Shown: positions 36,741 through 43,825 of the stretch, one piece after another
How positions within the stretch are numbered: the stretch's first letter is position 1
Layout of the letters: each line of letters opens with the position of its first letter
Assembly: GCF_000743945.1 (NCBI RefSeq)
Contig: NZ_CP009238.1
Coordinates: 1,550,001-1,614,000 of the forward strand
Source of the DNA: Basilea psittacipulmonis DSM 24701
GTDB lineage: Bacteria > Pseudomonadota > Gammaproteobacteria > Burkholderiales > Burkholderiaceae_B
Direction: 5' to 3'
DNA: 64,000 nt
Notes under the pieces: model-generated
What the model saw: only the letters and a program-made list of their open reading frames with translations
Databases searched by the model: none
What the model was told of the DNA's origin: nothing
Translations under genes and position numbers: made by a program

Positions 36741-37595
36741 ATGTTGTATCTATTAATTGCAGCGTTTTTCTGGGGAACTTCATTTATTGCAGGAAAATTC
36801 GCTTATACAATGGCAGATCCTGCTTTGGTCGTATTATTTCGTTTAATCATTGCTGGTTCAATCATGTTGCCCATCTCTCTTCGTTACTGGCAACAAAAAA
36901 CCAATATTGATACATCCATTATCTGGAAAATTGCCCTACTCGGCTTTTTAACCTACCCTATCACTTTCTTACTCCAATTTTTAGGACTCAGCCTAACATC
37001 AGCTAGCAGTGCTGCAACCGTTATCGGTCTAGAACCTTTGATGGTGGCGATAGTCGGTGCTATCTTTTTCAAAGAAAAAATTACACCTAGCATTTTGTTT
37101 TTGAGTACATTAGCGTTTATCGGTGTAACGCTGGTAGTCAGCAACGATCAGGCAGGCACCATCTCCGTTACAGGATGTGCTCTTGTGCTTCTATCAACAG
37201 TGGTAGTTGCCTTTTGGTTACGACTTTCCCAACAAATACTTAAACAAGTGGACTCAAAAATATACACAGCCCTGTCTATCCAATTAGGCACAATCATTGG
37301 TTTACCGCTTATCTTATTGTTAGTAAAAGATTGGAATATTACCTACTCTGCCAACGGCGTTATGGCCATACTCTATTTAGGTGTTGGATGTAGCTTGATA
37401 GCGGGCTGGTGCTGGAACAAAGGTCTTAACACCACTTCAGCAAATATTAGCGGCATTTTCCTTGCTCTTGAACCCGTATTTGGCGTGTTACTTGCGGTTT
37501 CTTTGCTTAACGAAAACCTAAGCTATATCGCAATAATCGGCGTGATTTGCGTCATCGTAGCTGCTGGTATTTCTATGTTTTTACAAAAAAAATAG
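36741..37595 (+). CDS. EamA/DMT-family transporter
   Basis: An inner-membrane protein of about 284 residues with ten hydrophobic segments in two EamA repeats, starting with the sequence MLYLLIAAFFWGTSFIAGKFA. The second half has VLLSTVVVAFWLRLSQQIL and GVGCSLIAGWCWNKGL, then LALEPVFGVLLAV. The ATG at 36741 follows the monooxygenase stop by one base with AAGGG upstream; an in-frame upstream ATG at 36708 would overlap that gene and was rejected. Tight coupling suggests export of the monooxygenase product or siderophore, but this is inference. Confidence 0.85.
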   Translation: MLYLLIAAFFWGTSFIAGKFAYTMADPALVVLFRLIIAGSIMLPISLRYWQQKTNIDTSIIWKIALLGFLTYPITFLLQFLGLSLTSASSAATVIGLEPLMVAIVGAIFFKEKITPSILFLSTLAFIGVTLVVSNDQAGTISVTGCALVLLSTVVVAFWLRLSQQILKQVDSKIYTALSIQLGTIIGLPLILLLVKDWNITYSANGVMAILYLGVGCSLIAGWCWNKGLNTTSANISGIFLALEPVFGVLLAVSLLNENLSYIAIIGVICVIVAAGISMFLQKK

Positions 37596-37624
37596 TTAGT
37601 GAGCTCTTGCTAATCTTTGAACAA

Positions 37625-37642
37625 GGGAGTTTCAAGACTCCC
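37625..37642. terminator. hairpin between the EamA gene and higA
   Basis: GGGAGT-TTCAAG-ACTCCC, a 6 bp perfect stem between two convergent genes. It lacks a clear T run, so its role as a terminator is tentative. Confidence 0.35.
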
Positions 37643-37676
37643 CTATCCCTGTTACACACAGGCTTTTGATTCTATC

Positions 37677-37979
37677 CTACTCTCTATCTGTGGTAAAGCA
37701 TGGCGCAATATCAAATGTTATTTTTTGAGAAGCTTCCCATAGTTCATAATCAGCTTGTTGGTGCAACCAGCTTTCGGGACTAGGACTGTCCTCTCCTAAC
37801 CAAGCATGCAAACGCAACGCCATATCAGCACTAATTACTGTCTTACCATTTAGCAAACGAGATAAGGTAACACGATTTACCCCAAGCTGTTTAGCTGCTT
37901 GCGTTACCGTTAAACCTAATGCTGGCAAAATATCTTCCCGAATAACTTCCGCAGGATGTGGTGGGTTGTGCATCATCAT
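37677..37979 (-). CDS. higA: HigA-type addiction module antitoxin
   Basis: About 100 residues. It starts with the HigA-typical HNPPHPAEVIREDILPALGL, followed by the helix-turn-helix TVTQAAKQLGVNRVTLSRLL and a C-terminal RLHAWLGEDSPSPESWLHQQ. In family members it neutralises HigB, an mRNA interferase, and represses its own promoter. ATG at 37979 has AGGAG 6 bp upstream; a TTG two codons earlier is less likely. The upstream higB partner is broken, so this may be an orphan antitoxin, perhaps protecting against other HigB toxins. Confidence 0.85.
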   Translation of the reverse strand: MMMHNPPHPAEVIREDILPALGLTVTQAAKQLGVNRVTLSRLLNGKTVISADMALRLHAWLGEDSPSPESWLHQQADYELWEASQKITFDIAPCFTTDRE

Positions 37980-37988
37980 AATCAACTC

Positions 37989-38164
37989 CTAATGGTAATC
38001 CTGATAATCAACAATTTCAGCATGACCATTTTCAAGTTTAAAAGTAACTCGCCAATTGCCATTGACCTTAACACTCCAATAATAACTGCTTTATGCTTTT
38101 CTGAATACTTAGCATACTTCTTAAAATCCCGTATTTTTATAGCATGCCTTTTTCGTACCCTCAT
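37989..38164 (-). pseudogene. higB toxin remnant
   Basis: Directly upstream of higA, a minus-strand frame ending at the stop 37989-37991 encodes YWSVKVNGNWRVTF and then NGHAEIVDYQDYH, the clear C-terminal end of HigB. The frame with a start codon (38164, MRVRKRHAIKIRDF) does not join it; it reads through in another frame. A normal HigB has about 90 residues, while only about 58 codons fit here, so an internal deletion plus a frameshift is the simplest reading. Confidence 0.65.
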
Positions 38165-38285
38165 TTTTTTATCATCGAAAGTAGTGCATAGAAATACTTA
38201 AAAGCAGAAAAACCAGAAAAATATAATAAAATCAAGGGATTTATGAAACAGTAGATGTGTAGAGAAATGTATAGAAAATAGGTCT

Positions 38286-38301
38286 TGGTGCCCAGGGCCG
38301 G
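38286..38301 (-). other. prophage attachment site: 3' end of a tRNA gene
   Basis: The minus strand reads CCGGCCCTGGGCACCA. This is exactly a T-stem 3' half (5 nt), acceptor 3' strand (7 nt), discriminator A and CCA; the tRNA is probably Leu. No matching 5' part lies at 38302 onward. The fragment points so that chromosome lies to the left and phage to the right; the intact tRNA gene should flank the other prophage end beyond 64000. Confidence 0.75.
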
Positions 38302-38341
38302 AAGATTAAAACCTAGACTTTATGCGGTTTATAGGGGTTTC

Positions 38342-38359
38342 ACGTCAACTTTACGTCAA
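38342..38359. repeat. short direct repeats ACGTCAA near the attachment site
   Basis: ACGTCAA occurs at 38342 and 38353, 11 bp apart (one helical turn), about 40 bp inside the phage end. This is the spacing expected of integrase arm-type or excisionase sites, but two 7-mers are weak evidence. Confidence 0.35.
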
Positions 38360-38460
38360 TTATATATGTTTGTCAGTGTATCATCATGATTACACTTTAA
38401 CCTAAGTCATAAATTGTAACATTGTCCCGTTTGATACGGAAAAACGCCTATCCATAAAAC

Positions 38461-38712
38461 CTACCTCTGATACAAATCTACCATGCTGTCGTGTTTGGCA
38501 GAACACTGGGTGTATTGCCCGAGCAGTTCAATATACGCAGTGGCTAACGCGTCCCATGAATTATTTTTTAACGGTTGCACTGTTGGGCATGGTGCGACTA
38601 CCTCGTAGGGTAGCGTTGGCTTTTGTAATGGCTTGTTGAAGTGACTGCACCCGCTCAGCAGGGATAGTAGCACAATGACTATCAAGAGGGTTTTTAATAC
38701 TGATTTTCTCAT
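38461..38712 (-). CDS. Rz1-like outer-membrane spanin lipoprotein
   Basis: An 83-residue lipoprotein with signal peptide KTLLIVIVLLSLLSGCSHF (lipobox LSGC) and a proline-containing mature part (PLQKPTLPYEVVAPCPTV). Its 5' half overlaps the Rz-like gene in another frame, the classical Rz/Rz1 layout. With Rz it would disrupt the outer membrane in the last lysis step. Confidence 0.82.
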   Translation of the reverse strand: MRKSVLKTLLIVIVLLSLLSGCSHFNKPLQKPTLPYEVVAPCPTVQPLKNNSWDALATAYIELLGQYTQCSAKHDSMVDLYQR

Positions 38713-38962
38713 AGTTGCTTACACTCTCTTTGTTATGTTGGTTCAGTTCCGTTAATCTAGCACTTAATTCTGAAGTGACCTGATGAATCTTCAGCACTTC
38801 CTTTTGATATCGATCGAGGCTCTCAAGTACTGCCTTATCTTTTTGATGAGCAGTACCATTAAAGTAGCCTCCCATGTACGAGACTACCGCCACAATGGCA
38901 TACACCACCGTGGCGTTATTCTTCACAAAGTTAAATAGCGTCAAAGCATTCTTCCACCACAT
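38561..38962 (-). CDS. Rz-like inner-membrane spanin
   Basis: About 133 residues with an N-terminal membrane anchor (VVYAIVAVVSYMGGYF), followed by a long helical part (DRYQKEVLKIHQVTSELSARLTEL) suited to coiled-coil periplasmic spanning. ATG at 38962 follows GAGGTG and lies one base from the endolysin stop; a start four codons earlier would overlap the endolysin. The downstream half overlaps the Rz1-like gene. Confidence 0.8.
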   Translation of the reverse strand: MWWKNALTLFNFVKNNATVVYAIVAVVSYMGGYFNGTAHQKDKAVLESLDRYQKEVLKIHQVTSELSARLTELNQHNKESVSNYEKISIKNPLDSHCATIPAERVQSLQQAITKANATLRGSRTMPNSATVKK

Positions 38963-38963
38963 A

Positions 38964-39461
38964 TCACACCTCACTCATGGAACGTTCAGCATGGCGAATC
39001 GGCAGTGTGGCAAACATCGGAAAGTTTTTGCTTTCATGTTTAGGGAAAACATACGCCACCACTCGGTCTTTGGAAAAGGCACTGACCTTGACTTGATCGT
39101 TTTGATTCCCGCCCAAGATAAGTAGATTGCCTTTCTTATCCTCGCCGACAACAAAGCCAACGTGTCCACCACCTTGTCGCTTTAACACCGCAATACAACC
39201 ATAAACAGGTTGGCTTAAAGGCAGACCAATCTCTTGGTAAGCCAAAGCACGATACCAGTGTTTGGGATACACCATGCCTGAAGCTTTTAAGCAGTAAGCT
39301 ACGAATACCCCACACCATGGTGTTTCATCGTCCGTCCACCAGCCACCCAGTTCTTTTAACCACGATATGATTGTCGGATTGTGTTGAGTGCCTTTTATTT
39401 CTTTGACCCCCAAATATTTAACTGCCTCATCTAACCAAGGCAGATGCTTTGTTTCAATCAT
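38964..39461 (-). CDS. phage endolysin, CHAP/NlpC-P60-like (TIGR02594 type)
   Basis: A 165-residue cell-wall hydrolase. WLDEAVKYLGVKEIKG is the usual N-terminus of the TIGR02594 group. The catalytic cysteine lies in TPWCGVFVAYCLK and the histidine in GGGHVGFVVGED. It lacks a signal peptide, so a holin should be needed for release, and one is encoded just upstream with an 8 bp overlap. Confidence 0.85.
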   Translation of the reverse strand: MIETKHLPWLDEAVKYLGVKEIKGTQHNPTIISWLKELGGWWTDDETPWCGVFVAYCLKASGMVYPKHWYRALAYQEIGLPLSQPVYGCIAVLKRQGGGHVGFVVGEDKKGNLLILGGNQNDQVKVSAFSKDRVVAYVFPKHESKNFPMFATLPIRHAERSMSEV

Positions 39462-39789
39462 GTTCTTTCTCTCCTAATATGCCAAATCTTCTTAAAACAC
39501 CATCTGCAATTTTCTTAGCCAATGACGGCGACAAGGCTTGAAATGCGTCCAGCAGTGATACTCCAATCGTCCCTACAATTAACCCAAGCAGAATAGACAA
39601 CTTGGCACTATCGTTGGCGAAGTAATCAGACACTGCAAACGACATCAACGCTCCAATGACAATGTCGGTGACTTTCTCTATTTTGTGTTTCGTTGCATCT
39701 TTAAAAGCGATTCGACATGAAGCCAGTAGTCCGCCAACTGATGCCATAAACCCTGTTGATTGGAGTAACTGCATAAAAAGTTCATTCAT
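39454..39789 (-). CDS. phage holin-like membrane protein
   Basis: A 111-residue protein with hydrophobic segments LLQSTGFMASVGGLLASCRI, VTDIVIGALMSFAVSDYF and LSILLGLIVGTIGVSLL, and a charged C-terminus. Size, three membrane segments and position directly before the endolysin indicate a holin that makes inner-membrane holes at lysis time. The assignment is mainly by context. Confidence 0.75.
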   Translation of the reverse strand: MNELFMQLLQSTGFMASVGGLLASCRIAFKDATKHKIEKVTDIVIGALMSFAVSDYFANDSAKLSILLGLIVGTIGVSLLDAFQALSPSLAKKIADGVLRRFGILGEKEHD

Positions 39790-40232
39790 TACTCCCCCTT
39801 TTTAATCAGGTAATCTTTTTTATTTCTGCGACCCTCTTCAAAATTCATCGTGCCACATAGCCAGCTTAGCAATGATAAGCAAGGATAGATGGTCATCTGC
39901 GGAGTCAGTGGTGGGTAATCGTGCCAGACATGAAAACTAAGTAAAGCCCACAGCAAACTTGTCCACAGCATTAATGCACCATTTAGCACTTTGGCTCGAG
40001 CCGTATTAGAGTGAAAGAACGCCAGAGTCCCCACAATTACGATCGCAAGCACAGCGATAATAGCCGATGAAGGGATTTGACGACTGGGGTTAAAAGCGGG
40101 AATGATGTAGGGTTTGTAGTCATGGATTAAAGCAAACATCCAGCCACAAAGCAATACCACATTAATTGTTGACAGCACACGAGTACCCGTCTCAAACACC
40201 CAGTCACGAAAGCAAGTCATCTTTTTAATCAT
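39789..40232 (-). CDS. phage membrane protein of unknown function
   Basis: About 147 residues with four hydrophobic segments (VLSTINVVLLCGWMFALI, SAIIAVLAIVIVGTLAFF, VLNGALMLWTSLLWALLSF, TIYPCLSLLSWLCGTM) and a positively charged end. It overlaps the upstream gene as TGATG and touches the holin start. It could be a second holin, an antiholin or a superinfection factor; nothing in the sequence decides this. Confidence 0.7.
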   Translation of the reverse strand: MIKKMTCFRDWVFETGTRVLSTINVVLLCGWMFALIHDYKPYIIPAFNPSRQIPSSAIIAVLAIVIVGTLAFFHSNTARAKVLNGALMLWTSLLWALLSFHVWHDYPPLTPQMTIYPCLSLLSWLCGTMNFEEGRRNKKDYLIKKGE

Positions 40233-40693
40233 CACTGTGCCACCTCTTTGTTTTTAAATATCACGGCCAAATCGTTGGGGGAAAATCGCCAGCTTTCAGA
40301 AAGTCCTAGACATTCGCCTACCCATTCTGAACAGAAGTATTTATTGCTGTCCTGACGGCTTTTTAAAATGACACCTAAAGCTCCCCAGAAGTCATAAGGG
40401 TATTTTTTTGTCTTATCAAAAAACCTCAATACCTCTGATGGTGCGATATTGACAGGGATTAAATCCCACTTACCATCGCCTAGATTAATAACGGTTCGTC
40501 TAACGCCTTTGTCACGAACGGAGGAGCTAAAGCACTCATACCGCCCCTCGTTATCGACCGCTAGCTCACAGTGTGAATAGATGCCTTTGGTCACCTTGCG
40601 GGTCAGCCAATCAAAGAAACGGCAATAGTACGCGTATAAGCTTTTGCCATTGCGATGTCCTTTGTATAACGCTAAATAAACCTGTGTACTCAT
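40232..40693 (-). CDS. phage protein, possible permuted papain-like (NlpC/P60-type) cysteine hydrolase
   Basis: A 153-residue protein with a histidine early (GIYSHCELAVDNEGRYECFS) and a cysteine late (NKYFCSEWVGECLGL). His-before-Cys order is that of permuted NlpC/P60 or YiiX-like enzymes. No membrane segment is seen. It lies between tail fibre and lysis genes, with 4 bp overlaps on both sides. A role in wall digestion or in modifying a host protein is possible; activity is inferred only from these residues. Confidence 0.6.
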   Translation of the reverse strand: MSTQVYLALYKGHRNGKSLYAYYCRFFDWLTRKVTKGIYSHCELAVDNEGRYECFSSSVRDKGVRRTVINLGDGKWDLIPVNIAPSEVLRFFDKTKKYPYDFWGALGVILKSRQDSNKYFCSEWVGECLGLSESWRFSPNDLAVIFKNKEVAQ

Positions 40694-41247
40694 GTTTGTA
40701 CCTCTGCAAGTTCATTCATCTTATTGACAATGTCATCTTTAATCGCAGTGGCTTCCTCTACGCTTGTGGCTCGTTGAAGCTCATATTTACGCATTCTCAA
40801 CCCCGCAAGTTTTTCTAAACTGCTCCATAAGGTTTGTGCTTGTTTAAGGATTAACAAAGTAGCTGTCTTGTTATCTAAATGAGCCGCCTCGGCAAAGCTC
40901 GTAATATATACACTAGGCTCACCCTCAAAGCCTGCTTCTTGATAAGCTTTAGCCGCTTCCTCACGTAGTCGGTACTCCTCCATAAAACGAGTCCACTTGT
41001 CTTGAATGGTGTAGGCTGTATTGTCGATCTCTTCGGTAAACTGAGGCACAACGTCTTGCACCGTTACTTCAGGTTCTGGTTCAGGCTGTTTTTCTCTCAC
41101 CATCCATACACCGTCAACCTCAACTGCTTCAAGATTGCTGTAATCTTGACCTTCTTCAGTCTCGTGCGTTACCCAGTTGTCCAAGTCGGTGGGTACTGGG
41201 AAAATTTGAATAAGGTCTTTGTTTGTTTTTGATAAATAAATAATCAT
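40690..41247 (-). CDS. tail fibre assembly-like protein
   Basis: A 185-residue acidic protein placed 3 bp after the tail fibre gene. It starts with a fibre-assembly-like N-terminus (TNKDLIQIFPVPTDLDNWV) and continues into helical segments (ATLLILKQAQTLWSSLEKL). Position and size fit a chaperone or assembly factor of the fibre, but no catalytic motif is present and the assignment is mainly contextual. Confidence 0.5.
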   Translation of the reverse strand: MIIYLSKTNKDLIQIFPVPTDLDNWVTHETEEGQDYSNLEAVEVDGVWMVREKQPEPEPEVTVQDVVPQFTEEIDNTAYTIQDKWTRFMEEYRLREEAAKAYQEAGFEGEPSVYITSFAEAAHLDNKTATLLILKQAQTLWSSLEKLAGLRMRKYELQRATSVEEATAIKDDIVNKMNELAEVQT

Positions 41248-41250
41248 GGA

Positions 41251-43749
41251 CTAACTCCCCCAATAATGAATACTGACACGTTTAAATACAAGCGGGGTTT
41301 TCGAGGCAAAAATAACAGAATTCGTACCCGCTGATAGACAAGACAGATGATTTCTTTCTCCTCGTGCTGTTGCAGGTTTAGAGACAAGACGACTAAACGC
41401 ATCCAACGAGGATGTATTAAGATCGCAAATATCTGTTTGACAGTACCAGCTTCCAGTTTCTTCTCTACCCTCAATTGGTGGAGGCAAGAAAAACGATACT
41501 CGCCTTACAAAATTGTCATTGTCTGTAATTGCTATTCCGCTCGATGTTGTAAAATCAATCGTAACAATACGCCCATGCGGGTTTTTTGATAAATTCAACT
41601 CAAGCGACATAAGCTCATTTCCAAAAAGAGTTTTATTACCAGGAGGATTAAAAGCTCTTTTAGACACCGTCGCCGACCCCTCCCACACCACTTCGGATTT
41701 CATGCCTAATTGTTTGTTCACCCAGCTTTGATAGGCAACTGCTTCACGTTCGGCTTCTACTTTTGGAAACGCTACGTTTTTAGTTTTTTCGCCGGGTTTA
41801 ACATACTTAAAATTAAATCGAGGCTCTACGTCAGAAGCTGGGTTAAATTCTAATATCCAATGATCGTCTCTATCCCTTTGTCTAAACTGGCAGGCTCCCC
41901 AGCTATTCGCTCCTCTTGTTACTGCAAGATGCGAGCCTTCTAACCAGCTTTCGCTGATTAACTTGCCTTTAACACGAATCTCATTGTCAACAATTAAATT
42001 TTCTTGAACGGTCAAATTACCAACCGTTCCGCCCTGCTTATCTAGTTTATTAATTAGCTGTTGAGCTAACGCCCCTGCGTTTAGTTCACCTTCGTTAACA
42101 ATTTCTCCGTAGGCTTTAATGCCCCATACGAAAGGAGCGTTTTCACTCCATGCTGTCAGATTCGGTAACATGTCAGTACCTAATGCATCGACTAAATCAG
42201 GATATTCACTACTAGTTACAAAAGAACCATCGCAAGGTAGATAGCCTTCTGGGAGAGAAATGTTTTTAAGGAAGGTTTGAATGCTACCGACCGGCACCCC
42301 TACTTTTTTCGTTTCATCATAAACCTTCTTAACTGCTAAGGAAGTAGCTGCAGTATCTTCTGCTTCAAGGTCCACCTCATTAGATAAAAGAACAATACCA
42401 GCTTGATCTGTACTTGCTTGTTCAAGCTGGCGGTCATAAGCTTCTTTTGCGATTCTGTAGACTGCGTTAACAGCTCGTGAAGAAGCCACACACCCAGGTG
42501 TGCTTTCTTCAACTTCGTCAGAAATACTATATTTGTAAACAAAATACAAATCAGGATTACTCATTTTCTCAGGCACATCTTCGATATTACGCCAAGGAAT
42601 TCGAATGCGTGAGGGGTCGATAGCTTGATCGGTGACCGCTGTACGGACACTTTGATCGATAGCCTCCATTAACACTCCAGAAGCTTGTGCACCTGACGAT
42701 TTAATATGCTCATCTACCGCTTCTCGAACAATAGTAGCGATATTACCGTCTTGCTTAAATCCTCTTTGGTTGAGGTATTTTCCTGCTTCTTCTCCCACCA
42801 CTTGACTCAGCGGTGTTTCCTCAGACACCCCAAACGCTTTTAATACTTTTTTAGCGGCCTCAATAGAGACTTGATGTAGATTCTCAGTCGCCTTAAATCC
42901 TCTATCCGTTAAGTATTTCTGGGCAAAACCATATACGACATCTGATAACGTTTGGGAAGCAGACACCCCAAAGGTCTCTAACTGTTCTCTAACCTCATCC
43001 GTAATAAGGTTGGCAAAGATTTCATTTTCCCCAAAGCCCCTTTTCTTTAAGTGTGCCACGGCAAACTTATTCACTAAGTCAGCCAAGGTACTATCTTTAG
43101 TGACACCGTATCGTCCTAGTTGTAGTTGCACCTCATCACTAACTTCATCGCTAAGCAATCTATCAGGTGCAAATCCACGTTCTTTTAAATACTGTAGCGT
43201 ATCTTCTCTTGAAGCTTTTGTAATAGAAGCTCGCCATTGTTCAGTGATAAACTCTGGGTCAAAATTCACCAGCCCTTGACTTTCATCATCCCACCCAATT
43301 AGTTGTTTAGGTTTGCCGATAGGCAAGGTGGTGTTCACATCATTGTTAGACGATACCGCGATTTTAATACCCCGTTTTCCAGCTTCTAATAATTGCTGAA
43401 TCAAAATCACCACATGGTCAAAGGCATCATTAATCACGTCAGGATAAAAGCCTCCGCGGTTAGTCAGTTCAAGCGTCTGGTTATAAGCTCGATTGCTAAT
43501 AATGGTAAGCTTCTCTTTTTTCTTTAACGGTGCTTTTAAAGCAATCGTTCCACCAGGTGTATTGTCCTGTTCAGCATTTAAAAGCACAGTGTAATCGCGG
43601 TCTAACACTAAGTCTTTGTCTTGGTCATCTTGTGTTTTGACCACGTGTAAATCGGTTTTATCGAAACATTTAAAGCTAAATGCAAATTGGGTTTGCGAGT
43701 CATTCCCTAAGTAAGGGCCTGCCCGCCTAGTAGAAGTTGATACGGCCAT
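41251..43749 (-). CDS. tail fibre protein with T7-type N-terminal domain and 46-residue repeats
   Basis: An 832-residue receptor-binding fibre. Residues 1-135 form the T7 tail fibre N-terminal domain (GPYLGNDSQTQFAFSFKCFD, NRAYNQTLELTNRGGFYPDV) that docks to the tail. Four repeats with the core YL(K/T/N)xRGF follow at 187, 233, 279 and 325, exactly 46 residues apart. A central part has VGVPVGSIQTFLKNISLPEGYLPCDGS, a collar-like motif. The C-terminal receptor domain (from about 690) has no recognised family. No Mtd-like C-type lectin fold or DGR template is seen. Confidence 0.88.
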   Translation of the reverse strand: MAVSTSTRRAGPYLGNDSQTQFAFSFKCFDKTDLHVVKTQDDQDKDLVLDRDYTVLLNAEQDNTPGGTIALKAPLKKKEKLTIISNRAYNQTLELTNRGGFYPDVINDAFDHVVILIQQLLEAGKRGIKIAVSSNNDVNTTLPIGKPKQLIGWDDESQGLVNFDPEFITEQWRASITKASREDTLQYLKERGFAPDRLLSDEVSDEVQLQLGRYGVTKDSTLADLVNKFAVAHLKKRGFGENEIFANLITDEVREQLETFGVSASQTLSDVVYGFAQKYLTDRGFKATENLHQVSIEAAKKVLKAFGVSEETPLSQVVGEEAGKYLNQRGFKQDGNIATIVREAVDEHIKSSGAQASGVLMEAIDQSVRTAVTDQAIDPSRIRIPWRNIEDVPEKMSNPDLYFVYKYSISDEVEESTPGCVASSRAVNAVYRIAKEAYDRQLEQASTDQAGIVLLSNEVDLEAEDTAATSLAVKKVYDETKKVGVPVGSIQTFLKNISLPEGYLPCDGSFVTSSEYPDLVDALGTDMLPNLTAWSENAPFVWGIKAYGEIVNEGELNAGALAQQLINKLDKQGGTVGNLTVQENLIVDNEIRVKGKLISESWLEGSHLAVTRGANSWGACQFRQRDRDDHWILEFNPASDVEPRFNFKYVKPGEKTKNVAFPKVEAEREAVAYQSWVNKQLGMKSEVVWEGSATVSKRAFNPPGNKTLFGNELMSLELNLSKNPHGRIVTIDFTTSSGIAITDNDNFVRRVSFFLPPPIEGREETGSWYCQTDICDLNTSSLDAFSRLVSKPATARGERNHLSCLSAGTNSVIFASKTPLVFKRVSIHYWGS

Positions 43750-43807
43750 TTAAGACTACTCCACACATTAATTTCTATACATGCAGAATAGCCTTAAATT
43801 TTTAACG

Positions 43808-43821
43808 TATGCACACCCCCT
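43808..43821 (-). promoter_or_regulatory. phage intergenic motif AGGGGGTGTGCATA, copy 1
   Basis: On the coding strand it lies 4 nt after the stop codon of the polyvalent protein gene and about 60 nt before the tail fibre start. Identical 14-mers occur at 54282, 59968 and 62954. Function unknown. Confidence 0.75.
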
Positions 43822-43825
43822 ACTC

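Noticed and set aside
38220..38285. Extension of the prophage to the left of the tRNA fragment
   Set aside because: The orientation of the tRNA 3' end puts chromosome on the left, and no phage gene is seen there.
38403..38460. Late-operon terminator after the Rz1-like gene
   Set aside because: The small hairpin near 38408-38422 has its T run on the wrong side for leftward transcription.
41251..43749. DGR variable region in the tail fibre
   Set aside because: No reverse transcriptase, no template/variable repeat pair and no C-type lectin motif are visible.
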